Assembly (NCBI GenBank): GCA_947504035.1
Contig: CANNGA010000009.1
Location: forward strand, 124,001-188,000
Reading direction: 5' to 3'
Length of the DNA stretch: 64,000 nucleotides
Source of the DNA: an uncultured Flavobacteriaceae bacterium
GTDB taxonomy: Bacteria > Bacteroidota > Bacteroidia > Flavobacteriales > Flavobacteriaceae
Shown here: in pieces, positions 17,596 through 25,831 of the stretch
Position numbering within the stretch: position 1 is the stretch's first letter
Layout: each line of letters opens with the position of its first letter
Notes under the pieces: model-generated
What the model was told of the DNA's origin: nothing
Databases searched by the model: none
The model's input: only the letters and a program-made list of their open reading frames with translations
Made by a program: the position numbers and the translations under genes

Positions 17596-19398
17596 ATGAA
17601 AATTTTTAAAAAAATAAATTATAGCATAGCAGTGCTTATGTTATTTTTCACAAGTTGTGAAGAAGACAATAATATAGCGCCCTTAGACAATTTTACGCTT
17701 TCTGAAGCTACTGTAGTCGCACCCTTAGACAATTTTTCCTTGGCTTTAGAGCGCACTAACAGGCAGGAGGTTTTACGTTTTGAATGGGAACCCTCTGAGA
17801 GTACCGCTAATTTTCCAGTAACCTATACCGTGATGCTAGATGAAAGCGATGGTGATTTTTCAGAACCTCTACTAGAACAGCAAACCACAAGTGAAGGTGA
17901 AGATGCCTTTTTAGAAATCTCATTTTCAACTCTAGACGACCTGCTATCTCAAGCAGGATTTTCGCCCAATGAAGTAGTCGCGCTGCAATGGCGAGTAGAA
18001 GCACGATCAATCAATCAAGTCGCCACGACCGATACGGCGATAGCCCTACAACGTTTTGATATTCCCGGCCCACCAGAAACACTGTTTTTAGCAGGAGCCG
18101 CTACCGAAGCAGGAGCCAATATCTCCAATGCATTAGCCATGAATAGATTGGTAACTGCCGACGGTACGGCTACAAATACCTTCGAGTTGTATACCGCATT
18201 AGAGTCTGGATTAGGCTATAACTTTTACACCACAAAGGCATCCAGTACGGCACTTGTATATAGTGTAAGTGGACAAACTATAGAAATTGACGATACGCCT
18301 ATTATAGCACCAGAGTCTGCAGTATACAGAGTAACAGTAGATTTTGATGCCGCCACAGTAGCATTATTCCGAATTGATATGTGGAGTATTGTAGGTAATG
18401 TTATACCAAACCAATGGGATGGCGATGAAGCTTTAGCCTATCAAGGCAATGGTGTTTGGGAGGCCACAATACAACTCCTAGATTTTAACGCAGAAGTTGC
18501 AGACGAACGTTTTGTTTTTAGAGCGAATGAAGACTGGGGACAGGTGCTAAAACAGGTGCCAAATACTATAAATACAGTTGCATTCGAAGCTACAGCAGGC
18601 GATTTAGGTTACGATACCTTAAACGATGTTTCAGTTTCAGAGTTAGGGTTTCAGCGCATCACACTAAACTTAAACGGTGATGGTTATTCGTATACCATAG
18701 CGCCAGGCGAAGCACCAGAACCTAATTCTAATACTACAATAGAAGATACGCCAGAGACTTTGTTTATCTCAGGAAGCGCAACAGAAGTTGGAGCCGTATT
18801 ATCTAACGCACTAGAGATGCGAAAGTTTACACTTGTCGATGAAGTAAGTGGAACAGCCGAAGATATTTTTGAAATATACACCACCCTTAATCAAGATGCG
18901 TCTTATAATTTTTACAGTTCTACCAGTGCTAATGCAATGACGTATACATTAACAAATGGCAATTTAGAATTGGGAGATACAGCGATAACAGCTACCGATG
19001 AAACAGCGGTGTATAAAATTACTGTGAATTTTACAACTGCTACCGTAACAACAGACAGGATCAACATGTGGAGTATTGTTGGTAATGTTATCCCTGATGC
19101 GTGGAACGGTGACGCGCCTTTAACCTATCAAGGCAATGGTGTTTGGCAAGGCACAATAGAACTTATAGATGCCGATTCTGCCGATGCTAACAAGCGCTTT
19201 GTATTTAGAGCTAATGGCGATTGGGCATTAGTATTTAAAGAACGACCAGAAACCACAACACAAGAACTTGTTTTTGAAGCGAACGCTAGGAAACTTGGGT
19301 TTAGTGATGGCTTAAATGATATAACGGTAGACAGCTTAGGTGAAAAAACAATTACACTAACCCTTAGCGGAAATAACTATTTCTACACCATTGAATAA
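17596..19398 (+). CDS. SusE/SusF-like outer-membrane glycan-binding lipoprotein with duplicated C-terminal half
   Basis: Lipobox FFTSC (Cys21). Residues about 25-155 form a SusE-N-like Ig domain (EVLRFEWEPS, VALQWRVEARS). The rest is a tandem duplication: residues ~160-370 and ~386-600 both begin PETLF and continue with WSIVGNVIP, WNGD/WDGD, YQGNGVW and RFVFRAN motifs. Each unit itself looks like two small beta domains, as in SusF-type starch-binding proteins. Position between GH30 genes in the operon supports surface glycan binding. No catalytic motif was seen. Confidence 0.82.
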   Translation: MKIFKKINYSIAVLMLFFTSCEEDNNIAPLDNFTLSEATVVAPLDNFSLALERTNRQEVLRFEWEPSESTANFPVTYTVMLDESDGDFSEPLLEQQTTSEGEDAFLEISFSTLDDLLSQAGFSPNEVVALQWRVEARSINQVATTDTAIALQRFDIPGPPETLFLAGAATEAGANISNALAMNRLVTADGTATNTFELYTALESGLGYNFYTTKASSTALVYSVSGQTIEIDDTPIIAPESAVYRVTVDFDAATVALFRIDMWSIVGNVIPNQWDGDEALAYQGNGVWEATIQLLDFNAEVADERFVFRANEDWGQVLKQVPNTINTVAFEATAGDLGYDTLNDVSVSELGFQRITLNLNGDGYSYTIAPGEAPEPNSNTTIEDTPETLFISGSATEVGAVLSNALEMRKFTLVDEVSGTAEDIFEIYTTLNQDASYNFYSSTSANAMTYTLTNGNLELGDTAITATDETAVYKITVNFTTATVTTDRINMWSIVGNVIPDAWNGDAPLTYQGNGVWQGTIELIDADSADANKRFVFRANGDWALVFKERPETTTQELVFEANARKLGFSDGLNDITVDSLGEKTITLTLSGNNYFYTIE

Positions 19399-19442
19399 AT
19401 AGAGTTGTACTAAAGTACAGCATTAAAAACACAATAGTTTTC

Positions 19443-19487
19443 ACGTATCCCTTATGCAATCTCATAAAGGGACAGGGATACGTTTTT
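19443..19487 (+). terminator. hairpin between the SusE-like gene and the second GH30
   Basis: ACGTATCCC and GGGATACGT pair around an inner CTTATG/CATAAAG hairpin, followed by six T. Lying inside the PUL, it may reduce transcription of the two distal GH30 genes relative to susCD. Confidence 0.7.
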
Positions 19488-19514
19488 TATAAAATAAACA
19501 AAAAACGATACAGA

Positions 19515-21020
19515 ATGATACGTAACACTTACACCAAAATGGTACTGTTTATGGGGCTCTTGGTCTGGATGTCCTGTGAACAGAAAGAGACGCAGGCACC
19601 AAATGCTACAGTTCCATTAAAAACAGAGCCTTCCAAAAAATCGAGTTTTACCGTAGACGGTAAGACTGTTGTTGTAGTGACTACAGCCAAAGATACCAAT
19701 TTACGCTTGGCTAAAACAAACAGCTTGCATTTTGAAGCGGCCGAACAGCCCTTAGAATCAGAAGTAAGTGTTTTTGTAAACCCCAATAAGCGTTTTGAGA
19801 CGTTTTGGGGTATTGGTGGTGCTGTTACCGATGCGTCTGCGGAAGTGTTTCATAAGCTCAGCCCAAAGCAACAAGAGGCCTTTTTAAAAGCCTACTACGA
19901 TACAGAAGAAGGTATAGGGTACTCATTGGCGAGAACAACAATTCATAGCTGCGACTTTAGTAGTGAAAGCTATACCTATGTCTCTAATACAGATAAGGCA
20001 TTGTCTACATTTAATATAGACCATGATCGAAAAGAACGCATACCATTACTAAAACGCGCCATAAAAGCTTCTGGAGGTACATTGCCCGTATACGCTAGTC
20101 CGTGGAGTCCCCCCGCATTTATGAAGACGAACAATAATATGTTAAAAGGCGGTAAACTCATGCCCGAGTATTACGATGCATGGGCCCTCTATTATACAAA
20201 ATTTATAAAAGCCTACGAAAAAGAAGGTATTCCTATATGGGGACTTACCATTCAAAATGAGCCAATGGCCACACAGCGTTGGGAGTCCTGTATCTATACT
20301 GCAGAAGAAGAGAGAGATTTTTTAAAACAGCACTTGGGACCTACTATGGAAAAGGAAGGTTTGGGCGATAAAAACATTATAGTTTGGGACCATAATAGAG
20401 ATTTAATTACCAATAGAGCAAACACCATTTTAGACGATCCAGAAGCTGCAAAATATGTTTGGGGCGTCGGTTTTCATTGGTATGAAGTATGGGCAGGTGG
20501 CGAATATATGTATGAAAATTTAGCGCGAATAAAAGAGTCGTATAAAGACAAGAAACTAGTGTTTACAGAGGGTTGTGTAGAGCGTTTTGACGAAAAAAAA
20601 TACCAATTCTGGCCTAACGCAGAACGTTATGGGCAATCTATTATTAATGATTTCAATAATGGAACTGTAGGTTGGACCGATTGGAATATACTTTTAGACC
20701 ATACAGGAGGCCCAAACCACGTACAAAATTTTTGTTTCTCCCCAATACATGCAGACACGCGAACCGATACACTTATTTATACGCCCTCATACTATTACAT
20801 AGGTCATTTTTCAAAATACATACGGCCTAATGCCAAGCGTATAAGTACAGTAACAAGTAGAAGCCATTTGCTAAGCACTTCTTATCTAAATGAAGATGGT
20901 ACAATGGTAACAGTAGTAATGAACAGAAGCAACCAAAAGATAGATTACAAATTATATATAGGAATGAAAGCGGTAAAAGAGACTGTTTTACCTCATGCAA
21001 TACAAACCTTAATATATTAA
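19515..21020 (+). CDS. GH30-family glycoside hydrolase (second, divergent), lipoprotein
   Basis: Lipobox VWMSC (Cys21). Acid/base Glu249 in LTIQNEP and nucleophile Glu352 in LVFTEGC; SPWSPPAFMK lies at about 195-204. The sequence GLGDKNIIVWDHNRD and the WTDWNILLDHTGGPNH segment are of the glucosylceramidase-like GH30 branch (GH30_1/GH30_3 type), and the protein is clearly less similar to the other two enzymes of the locus. At 501 aa it is complete. It follows an internal terminator-like hairpin. It is likely a beta-glucosidase or beta-1,6-glucanase acting on products of the other enzymes; the specificity is inferred from context only. Confidence 0.9.
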   Translation: MIRNTYTKMVLFMGLLVWMSCEQKETQAPNATVPLKTEPSKKSSFTVDGKTVVVVTTAKDTNLRLAKTNSLHFEAAEQPLESEVSVFVNPNKRFETFWGIGGAVTDASAEVFHKLSPKQQEAFLKAYYDTEEGIGYSLARTTIHSCDFSSESYTYVSNTDKALSTFNIDHDRKERIPLLKRAIKASGGTLPVYASPWSPPAFMKTNNNMLKGGKLMPEYYDAWALYYTKFIKAYEKEGIPIWGLTIQNEPMATQRWESCIYTAEEERDFLKQHLGPTMEKEGLGDKNIIVWDHNRDLITNRANTILDDPEAAKYVWGVGFHWYEVWAGGEYMYENLARIKESYKDKKLVFTEGCVERFDEKKYQFWPNAERYGQSIINDFNNGTVGWTDWNILLDHTGGPNHVQNFCFSPIHADTRTDTLIYTPSYYYIGHFSKYIRPNAKRISTVTSRSHLLSTSYLNEDGTMVTVVMNRSNQKIDYKLYIGMKAVKETVLPHAIQTLIY

Positions 21021-21114
21021 CACCATACGCTTTAAAAGATAAATTTTAATAAAAACCCTATGCCAATGAAAGCACCCTTTTTTTAGAAAATAAATAACCA
21101 AAAACAACTAAATC

Positions 21115-23229
21115 ATGACGACATTAAATTTAAAACAGGCAAAACGCATCTTACAAGGTGTGTTTGTCGTGGCAGCGGTATGCTGTACACGTACTTATGC
21201 CCAATCCGTTTCAGTAACACAAACTAGAGGAGACCAAACGGTGTTATTACAAAGCCAAAATCCCATTTCGTTTAGTGAGGGGACCTTATCTAATGCCAGT
21301 ATTACTGTAAATGAAAATCGTACAAGGCAAACCGTAGACGGTTTTGGCTTTGCCTTGACTCAAGGAAGTGCGCAAGCGTTAAGCACATTAAATGAAGCGA
21401 CGCGAAACCGTGTACTAGACGAGCTATTTAATCCAAATAGAGGGACTTCAGTATCTATTGTTAGGATAAGTATTGGTGCATCCGACCTTAGCAACTCTAC
21501 GTATACGTATAACGAAACGCCTGGAGATACCAATATGGATAATTTTAGTCTTCAAGGACCAGACCGTACGTATGTAATACCAGTGCTAAAAAAGATTTTA
21601 GCTATAAATCCTAATATAAAAATTCTTGCAACACCATGGACGGCACCAACATGGATGAAAATAGATAGAGACCCTAACGAAAGTGACCCCTACATTGGAG
21701 GGCGCTTAAATCCTATCTATTACGAAGCCTATGCAAGATACTTTGTGAAGTATTTGCAAGCGATGGGAAGGCAGGATATAAGCATTTGGGGCATAACACC
21801 GCAAAATGAACCCGAAAACCCGTTTAATCAGCCCAGTATGAGTATGACAGCCTCAGAACAGTTAGAGTTTGTAGATAGCCATTTAGGTCCAGACTTAGAC
21901 CGTGCAGGCTTTGGAGCTGTTAAAATTATCGGTTTTGACCATAACTGTGACAATACGAGCTTCCCCGTTGAGGTGGCAGCAAGTCGTTATGTAGATGGGA
22001 GTGCTTTTCACTTGTATGCTGGCGATATTTCTGCAATGGGTACGGTAAGTCAACAATCTGGAAAAGACGTGTTTTTTACAGAGCAATTTACGTCTAGTGA
22101 AGGCGATTTCGATGGTGATTTTGGGTGGCATATGGAAAATGTAGTGATAGGTGCCTTAACTCATTTTTCTAAAACAGTTATCGAATGGAATGTCGCTTCT
22201 TTTCAAAACCATACGCCTAAAACACCAAGAGGTTGTAGCGATTGTTTAGGCGCAATTACAGTGAATAACAGTAGTAGCATTAGCAAAAATGTATCGTATT
22301 ACATCATTTCTCAAATTTCTCAGTTTGTAAAAGTGGGAGCGACCCGTTTAGAAACCAGTTCTGAGAATATTTTAAATGTAGCCTTTAGAAATCCTAATGG
22401 TGATAAGGTGTTATTGGTTTACAATCGCAATAGCGGTTCTCAGTCTATTAGTGTGAATTGGAATGGCAGATCGTTTAGATATACCATGCCAGGGCGAACA
22501 GCAGTTACCTTTGTATGGGGAAACTGGGAGGGCAGTAGCAGTACTGCCACTATAACAAATGGCTATTACAGATTAAAAAATGTTGCAACAGGGCGGTATT
22601 TACAATCTTCTGGTAGTGAAGTACGAACCAGTACTTCGGCGAGTGGTAATAGCAAGCAGTGGCGCTTTGTAAAAAGCGGGAATTACTATAATATAGATTC
22701 TAAACCACGAGGTGTTTTAAGAGCAAAAGGATCTAGTGCGTTGGTAAGTACGTTATTAGCACCACCAAATACGGCTAATGATAAAAGGTGGGCGATCATA
22801 CAATTAAATGATGGTACTTATAGGTTTAAAAGTAAGTCTTCTAATAAATACATATACAATAGTACCGAAAATGACAACCTTGTAGCAACGCATTCAACCT
22901 CTACCAATACTAGAAGCAAATGGCGGTTAGAGTTTGTGTCTGCTGCTAAAGATGTTTTAGATAAAAATAATGAGATTAAGGGGTTACAAGGTGCTGTAAT
23001 ACATCCCAATCCTACTACAGGCGCTTCTTTTAATATTCTACTGCCAGAGCATAGCGGTAAAACACATGTTGTTATTAGTGATATGCTAGGAAAACGGGTT
23101 TATGAAACCACGACAGATGAGCGTGATGTGGATATACAAGATGCAGGGTTTGCGAAATCTGGCCTATACCTTGTTAAACTTACCAGTGCGCATTTAGGGG
23201 TCTATACCCAAAAACTTATAGTCCGCTAA
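21115..23229 (+). CDS. GH30 hydrolase with beta-trefoil-like module and T9SS sorting domain
   Basis: A signal peptide ends near TYAQ (residue 30). The GH30 catalytic domain (about 60-475) has acid/base Glu232 in TPQNEP and nucleophile Glu323 in FFTEQF. It is followed by a RICIN/beta-trefoil-like carbohydrate-binding region (about 485-625; GYYRLKNVATGRYLQSSG). A T9SS type A C-terminal domain (about 635-704; VIHPNPTTG, then GLYLVKLTS, ending QKLIVR) completes the protein. Unlike the two lipoprotein GH30s of the locus, this one is exported or surface-attached through T9SS, so it is the likely first attacker of polymeric substrate. Confidence 0.92.
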   Translation: MTTLNLKQAKRILQGVFVVAAVCCTRTYAQSVSVTQTRGDQTVLLQSQNPISFSEGTLSNASITVNENRTRQTVDGFGFALTQGSAQALSTLNEATRNRVLDELFNPNRGTSVSIVRISIGASDLSNSTYTYNETPGDTNMDNFSLQGPDRTYVIPVLKKILAINPNIKILATPWTAPTWMKIDRDPNESDPYIGGRLNPIYYEAYARYFVKYLQAMGRQDISIWGITPQNEPENPFNQPSMSMTASEQLEFVDSHLGPDLDRAGFGAVKIIGFDHNCDNTSFPVEVAASRYVDGSAFHLYAGDISAMGTVSQQSGKDVFFTEQFTSSEGDFDGDFGWHMENVVIGALTHFSKTVIEWNVASFQNHTPKTPRGCSDCLGAITVNNSSSISKNVSYYIISQISQFVKVGATRLETSSENILNVAFRNPNGDKVLLVYNRNSGSQSISVNWNGRSFRYTMPGRTAVTFVWGNWEGSSSTATITNGYYRLKNVATGRYLQSSGSEVRTSTSASGNSKQWRFVKSGNYYNIDSKPRGVLRAKGSSALVSTLLAPPNTANDKRWAIIQLNDGTYRFKSKSSNKYIYNSTENDNLVATHSTSTNTRSKWRLEFVSAAKDVLDKNNEIKGLQGAVIHPNPTTGASFNILLPEHSGKTHVVISDMLGKRVYETTTDERDVDIQDAGFAKSGLYLVKLTSAHLGVYTQKLIVR

Positions 23230-23278
23230 TTTTGAGGATCTAATGCGTAGTTAGAAGTTTGTTAGTTTAGTTTTTAAG

Positions 23279-23318
23279 ATCTCTTGACGTGTCATTATAC
23301 ATGTCAGGAGATTTTTTA
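23279..23318 (+). terminator. terminator at the end of the PUL
   Basis: A 14-bp stem (ATCTCTTGACGTGT with ACATGTCAGGAGAT, two G-T pairs), a 6-nt loop and a T-run, about 50 nt after the last GH30. Confidence 0.85.
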
Positions 23319-23365
23319 TGGAATAGAAAATAGTCGTTGAAATAGCGTTTGTAAAACGAAGTCGA

Positions 23366-24169
23366 TTAATTTAAATAGTAGATGTAACCTACGTTAAGCC
23401 AAACTAACCAATCATCATTCTTATTACTTGGTAAGTTGTGATTTAAACCATCTATCCAGTCGTTAAAATAATACTGCCATCTTACATCAAAAACAACATC
23501 TGCCAATCGGCCAACTTTATACCTAAAGCCTACACTGGAAACCATTGAAAATGCTGCTCCAGAAGCAGGATCTACAGAGCCTGGAGCCCATGCAGAAAGA
23601 AAGTTGTTAGCATCTGCAACGTTGCCTACATCGTTAGAACCGTTATCATAAGTTGTTTCTACATTTGGATTGTAAGCTGTTAAATGTATTCCTAAACTGG
23701 CATAGGGTGCTATTTTATAACCATAAGACTGAAAAGAACGAATGCTTAACGGAAAAAATTCAAGCTGTGTACCTATATCGAAATTATTAGCTACGGCGGT
23801 ATGACCTCTTAGCCTGTCTGCATCATCACTTTGTCTACGAGCTTCTACAAAAGTACCTAAATGCTCTAGGTTTGTTCTGTTCCAAGAAATTTCATTTCTT
23901 AATTTGAAATGGTCGTTGAAGTAAGTGTCTGTTGTGTAGCAGTTACAGTCTGCGCGATAAGCAAAATTGATATAGTGAACAAGGCCTATACCTAATCCAG
24001 AGTTGCCGAAATTTGTTTCAGAGTCATTTCTTACTCCAAAATCAGATCTAAATTGAACGGGTCCAGCAACCACGCCAATTTCGTGAGAGAAACCTAATTG
24101 CGCTTGCACTACTTGACTAATTGCAAGCACGCAAAAAATAAAAGCTAAACATTTTGTGTTAAGCGTCAT
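23366..24169 (-). CDS. outer-membrane protein, THC0290_0291-like family
   Basis: A 267-residue exported protein (signal peptide ending VVQAQ) beginning LGFSHEIGVVAGPVQF and rich in alternating beta strands ending WLVWLNVGYIYYLN, so probably an outer-membrane beta-barrel. I associate the start pattern with the flavobacterial THC0290_0291 family, which has no known function. ATG 24169 is preferred because a promoter with correct spacing lies at 24199-24229, immediately before it, and a longer start would add nine non-signal residues. It is convergent with the PUL and divergent from gdhA. Confidence 0.7.
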   Translation of the reverse strand: MTLNTKCLAFIFCVLAISQVVQAQLGFSHEIGVVAGPVQFRSDFGVRNDSETNFGNSGLGIGLVHYINFAYRADCNCYTTDTYFNDHFKLRNEISWNRTNLEHLGTFVEARRQSDDADRLRGHTAVANNFDIGTQLEFFPLSIRSFQSYGYKIAPYASLGIHLTAYNPNVETTYDNGSNDVGNVADANNFLSAWAPGSVDPASGAAFSMVSSVGFRYKVGRLADVVFDVRWQYYFNDWIDGLNHNLPSNKNDDWLVWLNVGYIYYLN

Positions 24170-24198
24170 AATGTTAAAGTTTCGAGGCGTTAGCACAA

Positions 24199-24229
24199 CA
24201 AATATATAAAAAGACGGTCAACTACCAAA
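24199..24229 (-). promoter_or_regulatory. Bacteroidota promoter of the THC0290_0291-like gene
   Basis: Read leftward: TTTG (24229-24226), 19 nt, TATATTTG (24206-24199). Both elements match consensus, and the start codon follows 29 nt later. Confidence 0.7.
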
Positions 24230-24364
24230 TATTTATGATAAGGTGTGGTCTTTTTTTCCGACTTAATTGTCAAATTTCAAGAATATGGATGCGTATTTTA
24301 AAGATAACGTATATTAGCATCCATAGATTGGAATCTATATTAAAAATTAAATAAGTAATCATAT

Positions 24365-25708
24365 ATGAAGAAAATCGTTACTGAGTTTTTAGATTTAGTG
24401 AAACAGCGCAATGGTAATGAGCCGGAATTTTTACAAGCTGTAGAAGAAGTTGCCGAGACTGTTATCCCTTACATTGTTGCTAATGATATCTATTATGGAA
24501 AAAATATTTTACTACGTATGGTCGAACCAGAACGTGTAGTTTCTTTTAGAGTATGTTGGGTAGACGATAAAGGCGAAATTCAAGTAAATAGAGGGTATCG
24601 CATACAGATGAATTCAGCTATAGGGCCTTATAAAGGTGGATTGCGATTCCATCCTACGGTAAATATGAGTATTTTAAAGTTCTTGGCGTTCGAGCAGGTC
24701 TTTAAAAATAGTTTAACAACATTACCTATGGGAGGTGGTAAAGGAGGCAGTGATTTCGACCCTAAAGGAAAAAGCGATAATGAGATTATGCGTTTTTGCC
24801 ATGCTTTTATGGGAGAATTGTTTAGACATATTGGTCCAAATACAGATATTCCTGCTGGTGACATTGGTGTAGGACAAAGAGAAATAGGTTTCTTATTTGG
24901 AATGTATAGAAAACTGCGTAATGAATTTACTGGTGTTTTAACAGGAAAAGGGATGACCTGGGGAGGGTCTCTCATTAGGCCAGAAGCTACAGGCTACGGA
25001 AACGTTTACTTTGCAGAGAATATGTTGAATAGAGTAGATGATAGTTTTAAAAACAAGGTGGTCGCTATTTCGGGATCTGGAAACGTAGCACAGTTTGCTG
25101 CCGAAAAAGCCATTCAATTAGGCGCTAAAGTTGTCACGCTTTCCGATTCTTCGGGGTACATATATGATGAAGCAGGAATCGACGCCGACAAGCTAAACTT
25201 TGTGATGCACCTTAAAAATGAGAAACGAGGACGTATAAAAGAATATATTGATACATATACAGAGGCGAAATATGTTGCAGGTGAAACGCCGTGGCAGGTA
25301 AAATGTGATATCGCATTGCCTTGCGCCACGCAAAATGAACTTGATGGTGCTGCCGCCGAAACATTATTAGAGAATGGCTGTATTTGTGTAAGTGAAGGTG
25401 CTAATATGCCTTCAACCAAAGAAGCTATTGCTAAATTTCATAAAGCAAAAATTTTGTTTGCCCCAGGAAAAGCTTCTAATGCAGGGGGTGTAGCTACTTC
25501 TGGTTTAGAAATGACACAAAATTCGTTACGTTACAAATGGACCAGAGAAGAAGTCGATACAAAACTAAAAGAAATCATGTCTGACATACACGATTCTTGT
25601 ATCGAGTATGGAAAAGACGACACGAACTATGTGGATTATGTTAAAGGCGCAAATATCGCTGGATTCGTAAAAGTAGCAGACGCTATGCTGGCTCAAGGTG
25701 TGGTCTAA
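24365..25708 (+). CDS. gdhA: glutamate dehydrogenase (NADP-type)
   Basis: A 447-residue enzyme for reversible amination of 2-oxoglutarate to glutamate. The substrate-binding segment RIQMNSAIGPYKGGLRFHP and the catalytic LPMGGGKGGSDFDPKGKSD are intact. The dinucleotide fold follows with VVAISGSGNVAQFAAEKA. The length and motifs place it with hexameric NADP(H)-dependent enzymes. It stands alone between an outer-membrane protein gene and the porZ-like gene and has its own terminator. Confidence 0.96.
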   Translation: MKKIVTEFLDLVKQRNGNEPEFLQAVEEVAETVIPYIVANDIYYGKNILLRMVEPERVVSFRVCWVDDKGEIQVNRGYRIQMNSAIGPYKGGLRFHPTVNMSILKFLAFEQVFKNSLTTLPMGGGKGGSDFDPKGKSDNEIMRFCHAFMGELFRHIGPNTDIPAGDIGVGQREIGFLFGMYRKLRNEFTGVLTGKGMTWGGSLIRPEATGYGNVYFAENMLNRVDDSFKNKVVAISGSGNVAQFAAEKAIQLGAKVVTLSDSSGYIYDEAGIDADKLNFVMHLKNEKRGRIKEYIDTYTEAKYVAGETPWQVKCDIALPCATQNELDGAAAETLLENGCICVSEGANMPSTKEAIAKFHKAKILFAPGKASNAGGVATSGLEMTQNSLRYKWTREEVDTKLKEIMSDIHDSCIEYGKDDTNYVDYVKGANIAGFVKVADAMLAQGVV

Positions 25709-25723
25709 GCGTTAGAATTACAT

Positions 25724-25763
25724 AAAAAAAGCTTCTTTTTCGTTCAGAAAGAGAAGTTTTTTT
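25724..25763 (+). terminator. terminator after gdhA
   Basis: Imperfect hairpin (AAAAAAAGCTTCTTTTT with AGAAAGAGAAGTTTTTTT) followed by T, 15-55 nt past the gdhA stop. Confidence 0.7.
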
Positions 25764-25806
25764 AGTTTGAGTATATGTTTTTAAATCAAATCTCGTTAGA
25801 TATAAA

Positions 25807-25814
25807 TATATTTG
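25807..25814 (+). promoter_or_regulatory. -7 element of the porZ-like gene
   Basis: TATATTTG matches TAnnTTTG and ends 17 nt before ATG 25832. It lies inside the longer possible frame from 25775, which argues for the downstream start. No -33 match was seen. Confidence 0.45.
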
Positions 25815-25831
25815 AACTTAGAAAAAATGCT

